DNA of 64,000 nt from Paraburkholderia podalyriae (GTDB taxonomy: Bacteria; Pseudomonadota; Gammaproteobacteria; Burkholderiales; Burkholderiaceae), in NCBI RefSeq assembly GCF_014397785.1, contig NZ_VZQQ01000004.1, positions 285,912 to 349,911 on the forward strand, in the 5' to 3' direction. Shown here one piece after another: positions 1 to 8,853 of the stretch; positions within the stretch are counted from its first letter, which is position 1, and each line of letters opens with the position of its first letter. Below the pieces are notes generated by a model. The model was not told the origin of the DNA and did not search any database. It saw only the letters and a list, made by a program, of their open reading frames with translations. A program made the position numbers and the translations under genes.

Positions 1-1
1 C

Positions 2-1999
2 GTGGATGCCACCGCGGCACTTACCTTACCGGGTGTGGTGCGGGTGCTTACCGCGCACGATATGCCGCGATTCGGTGCGGTTCAGCCGCCTGCGGCGGTG
101 CTCGCACTGCCGTTGCAAAACGACGCGATTCGGTACGAAGGCGAGCCGGTCGCAATCGTGCTTGCGGAATCCATCGAGGCGGCGGAAGCCGGCCGCGATG
201 CCGTGCTTGTGCGTTGCGAGCGCGAGGACCCCATCCTTCCCGGCGCCGCGCCGCGCGAGCCGCCGCCCGAGCCACGCATGCTCGGCGACGATCTGGAGAT
301 GGGCGACGTCGATGCGATTCTCGGAACCGCACAGGCAAGCGTGGCGGCGACGTATATTCAAGCCGCGCGTCACCACAATGCGATGGAGACATCGGGCACC
401 GTTGCGCGATTCGAGCACGGCAAGCTCACGCTGTGGGATGCGGTTCAGGCGAGCGAGAATGTGCCGCTTGTCGTAGCCGCGGCACTCGGCATGAGGCCGG
501 ACGACATTCACGTGATCGCACCGCACACGGGCGGCGGGTTCGGCTCGAAGGGATATGTGTGGCCGCACCAGATTCTTGCCGCCGCCGCGGCACGCGTCGC
601 GGGGCGGCCCGTGAAGCTTCATCTGCGGCGTCACGATCAGTTCGTCTGCGTCGGCTATCAGCCGTGGATGAAACAGGACATCAAGCTTGCGGCAACGGCC
701 GACGGCCGGCTCAGCGCCATCGATCACGAAATCGTCAATTCGAGCGCGATTGCGGACACGCATCTGGAGCCCGCAAGCGAAGCAAGCAAGACGCTTTATG
801 CGTCGCCCGCCATTCGCACTAAGCAGTGGCTGGAGCGGCGCAACATCAACGTGCCCACGCCAATGCGCGCGCCGGTGGAAGGTCCGGGGCTATGGGCGCT
901 CGAAAGCGCGATGGACGAACTCGCCGTGGCGCTGAAGATCGATCCGCTCGATCTACGACTGGCGAACTACGCCGAGGTCGATCCGCATACGAACAAGCCT
1001 TGGTCGTCAAAAAAGCTTCGCGACGCGTATGAGGAAGGTGCGCGCCTTTATGGCTGGCGCACGCGCGGCGAGACGGCACGACGAGACGGAGCGTGGCGCA
1101 TCGGACATGGGATGGCGACGAGCTCGATGGGCAATTTCCGCTTTCCCGGCGGCGCGCGCGTGCGCCTGAGGTCCGACGGCACGGCGCTGATCGAGGCGAA
1201 CACGCACGATATCGGCACCGGCACGCAGACGGTCTTTTGCCAGATCGCGGCCGAAGAGCTGGGCTTGCCGATGGAGAACGTGTCGATTGTGTGGGGCGAT
1301 ACCAACCTTCACCCGGCGAGTCCCGTCTATGGATCGAGCGCCACGGGCAGTACGGGAAGCGCGATCGCACTGGCTTGCCGGGAAATAAACGCGAAGCTCG
1401 ATGCGCTCGGCGGGAAAGACGTTTGCGCGAGCCTGCGGAGGGCCAATCTACCGGAGATGGTCGCGGACGGTGCGTTCACGCTTCCGGGTGGCGCCGGCTT
1501 CAGCGCGGACGGCGACGGTACGCCATACGCGATGCGGACGTGGGGTGCGATCTTTGTCGAAGTAGGCGTCGATCCCGAGCTTGGCCTCGTGCGCTTGCGC
1601 CGGGCGGTGGGTGCCTATTCCGCGGGCCGGATTATCAATCCGAAAACGGCGCGAAGCCAGATGACGGGCGCGATCATCTGGGGTTGGGGCAAGGCGACGA
1701 TGGAAGAAAGCGTGCAGGAGCCAAATACCGGTGGCTGGCTCGCGAAGAATCTGTCGAACGTGGCGGTCCCGGTGAATGCGGACATTCCGCTCGATATCAA
1801 GATCCACTTCGTCAGTGAGTATGATCCGCATGCAAGTGCGATCGGTACCCGCGGCATCGGAGAACTCGGCGCGACCGGCGTGGATGCCGCAGTGGCCGCA
1901 GCCGTCTACGACGCCATTGGCTTGCGTGTGCGCGACCTGCCCATTTTGCCGGGCAAGATACTGGAAGGCCTTTCGAGTCAGCACGCCGCTGCGGGGTAG
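2..1999 (+). CDS. Xanthine dehydrogenase family molybdopterin-binding subunit (5' partial)
   Basis: This is the large Mo-cofactor subunit of an aldehyde oxidase/xanthine dehydrogenase-type hydroxylase. It begins with the end of the a/b hammerhead domain (roughly residues 1-75 of the visible part), followed by the two molybdopterin-binding domains. Visible marks are the glycine-rich GGGFGSKG loop (about residue 180), the MRAP segment before the dimer region, and GTRGIGELG near the C-terminus, where Glu621 sits at the position of the family's catalytic glutamate. The frame is open to the window edge, so the first GTG is unlikely to be the real start. The 2Fe-2S and FAD partners would be expected upstream, outside the window. 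The substrate cannot be told; periplasmic aldehyde dehydrogenases (PaoC-like) are the closest kind I recognise. Confidence 0.9.
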   Translation: MDATAALTLPGVVRVLTAHDMPRFGAVQPPAAVLALPLQNDAIRYEGEPVAIVLAESIEAAEAGRDAVLVRCEREDPILPGAAPREPPPEPRMLGDDLEMGDVDAILGTAQASVAATYIQAARHHNAMETSGTVARFEHGKLTLWDAVQASENVPLVVAAALGMRPDDIHVIAPHTGGGFGSKGYVWPHQILAAAAARVAGRPVKLHLRRHDQFVCVGYQPWMKQDIKLAATADGRLSAIDHEIVNSSAIADTHLEPASEASKTLYASPAIRTKQWLERRNINVPTPMRAPVEGPGLWALESAMDELAVALKIDPLDLRLANYAEVDPHTNKPWSSKKLRDAYEEGARLYGWRTRGETARRDGAWRIGHGMATSSMGNFRFPGGARVRLRSDGTALIEANTHDIGTGTQTVFCQIAAEELGLPMENVSIVWGDTNLHPASPVYGSSATGSTGSAIALACREINAKLDALGGKDVCASLRRANLPEMVADGAFTLPGGAGFSADGDGTPYAMRTWGAIFVEVGVDPELGLVRLRRAVGAYSAGRIINPKTARSQMTGAIIWGWGKATMEESVQEPNTGGWLAKNLSNVAVPVNADIPLDIKIHFVSEYDPHASAIGTRGIGELGATGVDAAVAAAVYDAIGLRVRDLPILPGKILEGLSSQHAAAG

Positions 2000-2426
2000 C
2001 AATGCGGCTCGGTCGTGAGTTGAATGCTCAGGACAGACGGCACCACAGTGTTGCGCGCCTTTCGCACCGCGACGTGCTCTATGTCGCGTCGACGGCCGAC
2101 AAGACGGTGCTCGCGATTTTTGGCGCTGCGTCAGCGACAGAACGCGATGAAGGTTCACGGATTGGCCAGGCCAAGCGCCCCGTGAGCCCCTACCGCTCCA
2201 AAAACTGAACGACAGCATGTCACCTCGCCTCGCACCCCGCGGATTTCGAAATTCCAGCGGGACGCGATTCAGATCAGTGACGAACTACGCGATTTCAGGC
2301 ATCAGTATCGCGCGTCGTTTCTCCGCTGGGCGAACCAGGCGACGCGGGAAACCGGTTACCGTTAAACGACTGCCGCCAGGGATTGCACCATAACGATAAT
2401 GTTTATATCTCTCGAAGGGCCTCGCC
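2000..2426. other. Intergenic region, no convincing gene
   Basis: A 68-codon plus-strand frame (2002-2208) contains a DVLYVASTADKTV segment resembling a beta-propeller repeat. It has no supporting start signal and no continuation, so it is at best a remnant. The last 60 bases before the next gene are AT-richer and may hold its promoter; I see no clear -35/-10 pair. Confidence 0.4.
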
Positions 2427-3323
2427 ATGTTTGATGGATTCGAAGCCGTTACCGTCGATACTGGTGAATCAAAGATTTTTTTACGGACCTCGGGATCTGG
2501 AGTTCCATTACTACTTCTTCATGGCTTTCCTGAGACACATCTGATGTGGAGGGAGGTTGCATCACTGTTGGCCAAACAATACACAATCGTTTGTCCAGAC
2601 CTTCGTGGTTACGGTAATAGTGGTTGCCCGAACTCGTCTTTCAACCATGAGCCGTACAGCAAGCGAGCCTTGGCTCGCGATATGATCAACGTGATGCGGC
2701 AGATCGGGCACGATCACTTCTCAGTTGCCGGGCATGATCGAGGCGCACGGGTTGGACACAGAATGGCGCTCGATTTCCCTGATCAGATCCTCCATTTTGC
2801 AGCGTTCGATATATTGCCGACCGAGGTGATGTGGGATAACGCAGATGCAAGATTCGCCTTATCGTTTTGGCCGTGGTCGCTGCTGTCACAACCATCGCCG
2901 CTTCCGGAGCGGCTCATTTCAGCCGCGCCTGAAGCTGTCGTGAACGATGCTCTGGATTGCTGGGGGACAAAGGGCGAAACATTTTCGCAGGAGGTACGAG
3001 AAGCATATGTCGACGCTTTACGCGACCCAGTGCGGGTCCATGCGATTTGTGAAGAGTATCGAGCAGCGGCAACTATCGATCGTGAACATGATCGTAGTGA
3101 TATCGCTTCCGGCAAAAAGATCATGTGCCCTTTGCTAGTCGTATGGAGCAAACATGGAGGCATTGAGTCTTGGTACCAGGAGCACGGTGGACCTCTTGAA
3201 CTATGGCGAAAGTTTGCGCACACGGTTCAAGGTCACGCCATTGATGGTGGGCATTTCTTCCCGGAAGAACTCCCAACTGAAACAGCAAGCATTCTTCACG
3301 AGTTCATATCGAAGAGCGCCTGA
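2427..3323 (+). CDS. Alpha/beta hydrolase, fluoroacetate/haloacetate dehalogenase-like
   Basis: A 298-residue alpha/beta hydrolase of the haloacetate dehalogenase/epoxide hydrolase group. The oxyanion-loop motif HGFPETHLMW (32-41) is followed by the nucleophile elbow AGHDRGAR: Asp104 is the expected nucleophile, and Arg105 and Arg108 match the carboxylate-binding arginines of fluoroacetate dehalogenases. Asp128 and His276 (DGGHFFPEE) complete the triad. In fluoroacetate dehalogenases a His-Trp pair and a Tyr hold the halide. Here the segment reads FWPWSLLSQP, so Trp150 and Tyr211 are kept but the His position is Pro149. The gene is visibly lower in GC than its neighbours and is followed by an IS66 remnant, which suggests transfer. 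The weak upstream AAGGG leaves the start moderately certain. Dehalogenation of a short haloacid is plausible; epoxide or ester hydrolysis cannot be excluded. Confidence 0.82.
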   Translation: MFDGFEAVTVDTGESKIFLRTSGSGVPLLLLHGFPETHLMWREVASLLAKQYTIVCPDLRGYGNSGCPNSSFNHEPYSKRALARDMINVMRQIGHDHFSVAGHDRGARVGHRMALDFPDQILHFAAFDILPTEVMWDNADARFALSFWPWSLLSQPSPLPERLISAAPEAVVNDALDCWGTKGETFSQEVREAYVDALRDPVRVHAICEEYRAAATIDREHDRSDIASGKKIMCPLLVVWSKHGGIESWYQEHGGPLELWRKFAHTVQGHAIDGGHFFPEELPTETASILHEFISKSA

Positions 3324-3337
3324 CGTTGGGTATTTTA

Positions 3338-3500
3338 TCAGTGGCCCATGTCGGGGGTATTCCAAGGCACGAGTACCGGGTAATCGTCGGCGCTCGTCGC
3401 GAGTAGGAGACGCTGGAATAGCCAGGACAAGTACAGATACGGGTCGATGCTTTGGCCTTACAGGTGTCGACGAGCGAATAGAGATTCGCGCTTGGCATCG
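3338..3500 (-). pseudogene. IS66 transposase (TnpC) C-terminal remnant, frameshifted
   Basis: Read on the minus strand, NLYSLVDTCKAK (from 3486) is followed after a one-base frame change by IDPYLYLSWLFQRL and then DDYPVLVPWNTP, ending at a TGA (3340-3338). This order is the standard C-terminal tail of IS66-family transposases. Only the tail survives, and the frame shift near 3450 confirms that it is dead. It sits between the transferred-looking hydrolase and the first activator gene, so it marks an old mobile-element junction. Confidence 0.8.
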
Positions 3501-3604
3501 TTAAGCTCTTCTCGCGTTTGCAAGCCGCGCGCAGCGATCCACTCTCGAAGCGCCGGGGTGCTTTACGAAGCCAGCTTCGCCCGTCGGCCATGCGGCCGGA
3601 CCTC

Positions 3605-5626
3605 CTAACGGCCCTGGTCCCGGATTTCAACTAGCGTTCGATCCAGGCCATATTTCCTGAGCTTCTGGTACAGCGTGCTCTTCGCAATACCCAACTGCTT
3701 TGCTGCCGAGGTCAGGTTTCCGCGAGAGATGGCGATCGCGCTGCGAATTGCCCCCTGCTCCGACGCTTCCATCGTGCCCGAGCCGCCGGGGGAGAAAGGC
3801 TCATCGCAACCGGCGCGGATCGGCTCGTCTCTCTCGCGCAGCTCCGGTGGCAGATCAGCGAGCGTAAGGACCTCTGAGCCTGCCGTAAGAATCATACTTT
3901 CCACCACGTTATGAAGCTCCCGGACGTTCCCCGGCCATGAATACGCACAGAGCGCCACAACCACTTCATCGTCCACCGCCGGGCAAGCCCGGCCAAGCTC
4001 CGTCGCAAACTTCCGGACCAGATACTCCGTGAGGCGGCGAATGTCCCCCGGCCGGTCGCGCAGCGGCGGAATACGGATACTGGTCACCGCGACGCGATAG
4101 AAGAAGTCCATTCGAAAGCGCCCTTCTGAGACCTCCTTTCTCAAGTCGCGATTGGTCGCCGCAACGAGACGAAAGGTCACCTTCCTCGGGGCGTTTTCGC
4201 CGAGCCGATAAATCTCCCCCTGTTCCAGCACGCGCAGGAAATGTGGCTGCAGATCTACCGGCATTTCGCCGATTTCGTCGAGAAACAAGGTTCCGCCATT
4301 GGCTGCTTCGATCTTGCCAAGCGCGCCCCCTCGGCGTGCACCGGTGAAGGCGCCATCACCATAGCCGAATAGTTCACTGGCGAGTAGTTCGCGTGACAGG
4401 CCCCCGCAGTTGAGTGCAATAAAAGGCCCCTCCTTCGCCTGGCTCGCGTGATGGATTCCCTTGGCAAACAATTCCTTACCCACGCCAGTCTCGCCGAGCA
4501 ACACAACTGGTGCATGTGAACGTGCTATCTGGCGGGCCTTGTCCACGGCATCGAGCAATGCCGGAGCTTCGCCCTGGATGCGTTCGAAGCCGGCCGTCGA
4601 TCCACCCTCGGCGCCGCGACCGGATGCGCTGCTGACCCTGCGCGCAGTGCTGTGACGTTGTGCGAACGGCACGATCAGCAAGCTACCGATGCGCCTGCCA
4701 TCGTCGATCACCGGCTCGATCCAGTCAGGCTGAATCCAGTGGGGGAGATCCGTCGTCACATTGGTAAGCGCAGAGTCGGCGGCAAGCGCCAGAATCCGTT
4801 TTGGCCGTGCGAGCGAAAGATCACCGCCGGCTGCCGCGATCGCAGCTTCGGCGTGCTCATTGACCTTGATCGGATAGCCGCCATGGTCGAACACCACGGC
4901 GCCGTCCGACGCAAGCATCGCGAGGCGCCTCATGCAGCGATCCAGCAACCGGTAGCGAAGCTCCATGGTCCGCGCAGCCAGACGACTCTCGATCCGGCTG
5001 GCTGCCGTGACGACCAGCGCCAGGCTGTGACGGTTGTAGGATTCGGACAGGCCGGACACGTCGATGACGCCGATAATCGTACCGTCGCGCGGGTCGCGGA
5101 TCGCATTGGCCGAGCAGGTCCAGCGCTTGATGCCGGCGCAGAAGTGTTCGGCAGAATGGATCTGCACGGGCTGGCCGACCTCGATCGCCGTGCCAATCGC
5201 ATTGGTGCCACAGATCATTTCGTTCCAGGACGCGCCGGGCAGCAGCTGAATCCCTCGCGCGGAAGCAATAGTAGCTGGGTCCCCCTCGAGATTCAGGATG
5301 GTGCCGGCCGGCTCGGCAAGCGCCATGACCGTTTCGGTTTGCGCAAGAAAGTCGCGTGCATCCGCCATCACTGGAGCACTCGCCTCGACTAGATCGCGGT
5401 GACTGCGTTGCAACGAATACAGTAGATGTTCGTCCAGCGGCGGCGGCGCATGGCCCAGCGTGGGATCCACTTGCCAATCGAGGCAGCGCTGCCATGATGT
5501 GTCAACGAGGTGCCGCACAACACTGTGCGGTGCTTCTCCGCCGCTCAGAAACCGTTCCCAGGCGGCCATGACAAACGCTTCGTCGCCAGGGTTTGAGAAC
5601 ATCTGCGTGGCATCCGGCATATCCAT
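3605..5626 (-). CDS. AcoR-family sigma-54-dependent activator (downstream of acxC)
   Basis: A 673-residue enhancer-binding protein. The N-terminal GAF sensor (about 65-220) carries the AcoR-type segments CGTNAIGTA, SAEHFCAGIKRWTCSA and GVIDVSGL. The AAA+ domain has Walker A GETGVGKE (378-385), the sigma-54 contact loop GAFTGA (425-430) and Walker B GGTLFLDEIGEMP. A Fis-type helix-turn-helix (LTSAAKQLGIAKSTLYQKL) closes the protein. It would hydrolyse ATP to open sigma-54 promoters in response to a small ligand; in AcoR relatives these are acetoin, acetone or alcohols. It lies 342 bp downstream of acxC in the same direction and is a close paralogue of the activator at 11303-13330. The ATG at 5626 is preceded by AAGGAGACAAGTA. 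Confidence 0.93.
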   Translation of the reverse strand: MDMPDATQMFSNPGDEAFVMAAWERFLSGGEAPHSVVRHLVDTSWQRCLDWQVDPTLGHAPPPLDEHLLYSLQRSHRDLVEASAPVMADARDFLAQTETVMALAEPAGTILNLEGDPATIASARGIQLLPGASWNEMICGTNAIGTAIEVGQPVQIHSAEHFCAGIKRWTCSANAIRDPRDGTIIGVIDVSGLSESYNRHSLALVVTAASRIESRLAARTMELRYRLLDRCMRRLAMLASDGAVVFDHGGYPIKVNEHAEAAIAAAGGDLSLARPKRILALAADSALTNVTTDLPHWIQPDWIEPVIDDGRRIGSLLIVPFAQRHSTARRVSSASGRGAEGGSTAGFERIQGEAPALLDAVDKARQIARSHAPVVLLGETGVGKELFAKGIHHASQAKEGPFIALNCGGLSRELLASELFGYGDGAFTGARRGGALGKIEAANGGTLFLDEIGEMPVDLQPHFLRVLEQGEIYRLGENAPRKVTFRLVAATNRDLRKEVSEGRFRMDFFYRVAVTSIRIPPLRDRPGDIRRLTEYLVRKFATELGRACPAVDDEVVVALCAYSWPGNVRELHNVVESMILTAGSEVLTLADLPPELRERDEPIRAGCDEPFSPGGSGTMEASEQGAIRSAIAISRGNLTSAAKQLGIAKSTLYQKLRKYGLDRTLVEIRDQGR

Positions 5627-5892
5627 TACTTGTCTCCTTCTTCACGCCGCCTTATACCGCACCGCAACATGACGGATGCGGCCGACTCGTGCCAGAAGAT
5701 GGGCAAGATCGATGCCATCGCGAGAACGCCGAAAGAGGAAGCTCAGCGCACCGCCGAACGTTTGATTTCCGGACCATGGCTCCACGGGACCGTTCGATTT
5801 TCGAATGGTCAGATTGAGCCGCTCGCAGGCGGGCAGAGTCCACTCGTTGCGGCGCATCAAACAACGTGCGGGCTGTGAGAAAGCCACACAGC

Positions 5893-5922
5893 GGCGGCGC
5901 CATTCCATGGAATGGCGCCGCC
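5893..5922 (-). terminator. Perfect 30-bp palindrome after acxC, probable hairpin terminator or operator
   Basis: The 30 bases form a perfect inverted repeat whose arms run GGCGGCGCCATTCC inward. It lies 46 bp downstream of the acxC stop and before the next activator gene. Transcribed leftward it would make a very stable hairpin, followed by a modest GGCTTTCTC stretch rather than a good U-run. A terminator or attenuator separating acxABC from the activator is the simplest reading; a dimeric-protein binding site is possible. Confidence 0.5.
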
Positions 5923-5968
5923 CGCGGGGGAGTACCGGGCGCGAGACAACTGCGCCCTGAGCCATGCG

Positions 5969-6475
5969 CTAGTCAGCGCGCTCGGGAACCGGCAACTGCA
6001 GCCAGTCCTTGTAGAACGCCTCAATGTCCGGCTCGAAATCGTGAATCACCGGATACCACGGCGTCGGCGCTTCGACGTCGTGCATGGTTGCGCAACTCGG
6101 ACAGTAATACTCGCGGTAGACCTGCCACTGGGTGTCCGGCGCCATGAGCTTCGGATAGACTTCGAGCATGGCCTCCTCTGTGTCGCGCACATAGACATTG
6201 GCATACAGTTTCCAGTTTTCGCGGTAGTCGCAGAACTCATGGCCGCAGTCGCATTTGACCAGCCAGTGTTTGCTCTTCGCGGCCTGCACGATATGCAGGT
6301 GTGGTCCAAGCGGCAAGACTATCTTGTCGGGCCACGAGACTTTCCCCTGCAACACTTCGAGATACTGGCTAAAGCGCTCATGATCCTTCGGCATGGACAA
6401 CATGCGTACGGTCGTATCCCAGTCGAGTCGTCCATCGACCAGATTGCCGACCTGTTCCTTCGTGTAAGCAGACAT
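5969..6475 (-). CDS. acxC: Acetone carboxylase gamma subunit
   Basis: The small (168-residue) subunit of the alpha2-beta2-gamma2 cytoplasmic complex that carboxylates acetone to acetoacetate with ATP. Its full length looks like the known gamma subunits. A Cys-rich element, CDCGHEFC (about 75-82) with a later CPSC, fits the zinc site described for this subunit. AGGAGTAGCGAA precedes the ATG. It is the last gene of acxABC, 43 bp after acxB. Confidence 0.95.
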   Translation of the reverse strand: MSAYTKEQVGNLVDGRLDWDTTVRMLSMPKDHERFSQYLEVLQGKVSWPDKIVLPLGPHLHIVQAAKSKHWLVKCDCGHEFCDYRENWKLYANVYVRDTEEAMLEVYPKLMAPDTQWQVYREYYCPSCATMHDVEAPTPWYPVIHDFEPDIEAFYKDWLQLPVPERAD

Positions 6476-6518
6476 TTCGCTACTCCTTGATTTGCTTCGA
6501 TATCGATACCGGCATGGA

Positions 6519-8843
6519 TTACTCTTCGACCTGAACCACCGTGGTCACGTCGGGCAGCAACGAGAGATCCATCCGGTATTTCGAGCCGTAGGACGGCACA
6601 TCCAGTTCTGCCTCGGTCATGTTCCAGTCGGCAGGCAGGTCCCAGAACTTCCGGAAGTCGTTGAGGAATTTCTGCGACAACCCGAAGCTGGTCGCGAACA
6701 TGTGACGTACCGGGCGCGATGCATGTTTGGTGAGGACGCGTTCACGCTCTTCCTTCATCCATTCCCGCGTCGGCAACGAGCGGGCAAGCCGCTCCTTGCG
6801 GATTTCGCCACGGCGCTTCAGCGTCTGTTGCGCATTGACCGTCCAGATCCCCGTTGCGTCCTGCGACAACACCGCGCCATATACCTTCTCGGCAAACTCC
6901 GGGAGCAGAAAACCGTTGTTGAGGTCTTTTGCAATGGCTTCTATCTCCCGATCGAGTGGATCACCAAAGCCCGGACCTCCGCGCAGGTAATTGAGGTACA
7001 AGTCATGGTTCTCGTAGCAATCCTCCGTCGTCATGCATTGCTTGTCGCGCTTGACCTTGGAAGTCGCGTCGATATGCCGCTCGTAGTCCGGTTCGTCGGG
7101 ATTCGTGTCGCCGCCGAGGGGCAGCGAGAGTCCCTGCGCGATTCGCTCCTTCAGGCCCGTCTTGTGCGCCTCGAACCGGTAGCCGGTGGCAGACGGATAG
7201 CCGCCCATGAACCCCCAGTCACTGTTCATGTAGCCATTGCCCATGAAGAACATGGTCCAGTCCTGGGCCTTCCAGACCATGCGCAGCGTTTCGAAGCCAC
7301 ACCCGCCGCGGTACTTGCCATAGCCACCGGAATTGGCTTTGACGTTGCGCCCGAGATAAAGCAACGGTTCGGCCATCTCCCAGATCTCGATGTCGCCCAT
7401 GTCGCCTTCCGGGTTCCAGATCGCGGCGGCGTGATTGAGACCGTCCCTGATGGCGCCGGCGCCCGTGCCACACGAAGAGGCCTCGAAGCTGTTGACCGCG
7501 TGCACCTCACCGTCCTGGTTGATGCCGCCGCCTTGCAGCCAGTTCGATGTATTGGCGTTGCCGGCGTTGACTTCTTCCAGATAGCCACGGCTGAAGTACG
7601 CCTGGCCGAGCCCCCGCCACATGGCACTCCACCCCGATACCAGGAAGTGCCATGCATAGGCGTGCCCGGTGCGGCGATCGTCCGGGTTCATCCATGTGCC
7701 CTTCGGCAGGCGGAACTCCGTGCCGAAGTAGGCGCCGTCGTTGATGCGCTGTGTCGGCACCAGGGTCTGGGTCATCATGACCCAGATGCCACTCGTGAAC
7801 GCCACGTGGTGGGCGTTATAGGTGTGCCATCCCCAGCGGCTCGCGCCTTCGAAATCGAGCCGCCATGTGGCGTCGGCCCTGATCGTCATTTCGACCGGCG
7901 AGTGCATGATGGTGTCGATCTTGGCAAAGGCCGAGGGCGTCTGGATATCTTCGTGGGCGTAGGGCACATCCACAAATGCGACCTTCCGGTATTTGCCCGG
8001 CAGCGTCATTGCCTTGATGCGGCTTTGCAAGCCACGACGGCCCTCTTCGATGACCTCATAGCTGAACTTCTCGTAGGCTTCCAGCCCCTCGGTGGCTATG
8101 ATCTCTTCGACCATGTCGCGGATCATGTGACAACCGGCGATCCGGGTGCGCTCGTCGAGGATCCAGTATTTCGGCGTGCGCACCGAACGCTGGCTTTCGT
8201 GCAGCCAGTCGCGCAGCGGCTGGTCGTTTACGCCGGTCTTGCGGCAGGTGATCTGGTAGCCATCGCCGAAGCGTTGGACCTGACCCGTCGACATGGAACC
8301 CGGCGTCACCGCACCGGTGTCGATCACATGCGTCACCCCGCCTACCCAGCCGATGAGCTTGCCGGCCCAGAAAATCGGCACGATCGTCGCAATATCGCAA
8401 GGGTGAACGTTGCCGATCGAGCAATCGTTATTGGTGAACATGTCCCCGGGATTGATGCCCGGGTTGTCCTCCCAATTGTTCTCGATCATGTACTTGATCG
8501 CGGCGCCCATCGTGCCGACGTGGATGATGATGCCGGTCGAAGTCAGCACGCAGTCGCCGACCGCGTTGTACAGCGTGAAGCATAGTTCCCCTTCCTGCTC
8601 GACGATCGGCGAAGCAGCGATCTTCTTCGCGGTTTCGCGAGCATGCACCAGACCGCCGCGGATCTTGGAGAACAGCTTCTCGTAGCCGATCGGGTCCTTC
8701 TCGCGCAACTCGAGCCGGGCGAGCCCGTTGTAATGGCCCGTCTTGCTGGTGCGCTCCATGATCTCGGCGCGGTATGCTTTCAGGGTCTTGCCGTTGGCGA
8801 GCAGTTCGGGATGGCCGACTTCCTTGGATGACATGAGGTTCAT
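6519..8843 (-). CDS. acxB: Acetone carboxylase alpha subunit (HyuB family)
   Basis: A 774-residue hydantoinase B/oxoprolinase-family subunit. In acetone carboxylase this subunit carries the Mn(II) site where enol acetone meets CO2. The segment NNDCSIGNVHPCD followed by GGVTHV places His147, Asp150 and His172 at spacings very close to the Mn ligands of the Xanthobacter enzyme; that match is from memory of the family and is an inference. No truncation or frame break is seen. GGAGACGAAA precedes the ATG, and the start lies 10 bp after the acxA stop, so the two are cotranscribed and probably translationally coupled. Confidence 0.96.
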   Translation of the reverse strand: MNLMSSKEVGHPELLANGKTLKAYRAEIMERTSKTGHYNGLARLELREKDPIGYEKLFSKIRGGLVHARETAKKIAASPIVEQEGELCFTLYNAVGDCVLTSTGIIIHVGTMGAAIKYMIENNWEDNPGINPGDMFTNNDCSIGNVHPCDIATIVPIFWAGKLIGWVGGVTHVIDTGAVTPGSMSTGQVQRFGDGYQITCRKTGVNDQPLRDWLHESQRSVRTPKYWILDERTRIAGCHMIRDMVEEIIATEGLEAYEKFSYEVIEEGRRGLQSRIKAMTLPGKYRKVAFVDVPYAHEDIQTPSAFAKIDTIMHSPVEMTIRADATWRLDFEGASRWGWHTYNAHHVAFTSGIWVMMTQTLVPTQRINDGAYFGTEFRLPKGTWMNPDDRRTGHAYAWHFLVSGWSAMWRGLGQAYFSRGYLEEVNAGNANTSNWLQGGGINQDGEVHAVNSFEASSCGTGAGAIRDGLNHAAAIWNPEGDMGDIEIWEMAEPLLYLGRNVKANSGGYGKYRGGCGFETLRMVWKAQDWTMFFMGNGYMNSDWGFMGGYPSATGYRFEAHKTGLKERIAQGLSLPLGGDTNPDEPDYERHIDATSKVKRDKQCMTTEDCYENHDLYLNYLRGGPGFGDPLDREIEAIAKDLNNGFLLPEFAEKVYGAVLSQDATGIWTVNAQQTLKRRGEIRKERLARSLPTREWMKEERERVLTKHASRPVRHMFATSFGLSQKFLNDFRKFWDLPADWNMTEAELDVPSYGSKYRMDLSLLPDVTTVVQVEE

Positions 8844-8853
8844 TTTCGTCTCC

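Noticed and set aside
5640..5720. Sigma-54 promoter for the activator gene downstream of acxC
   Set aside because: A GTGCCA element is present, but the partner GC is 12 rather than 10 bases away, so spacing is wrong.
6492..8585. 697-codon plus-strand frame
   Set aside because: Shadow of acxB, which is full length and clearly recognised.
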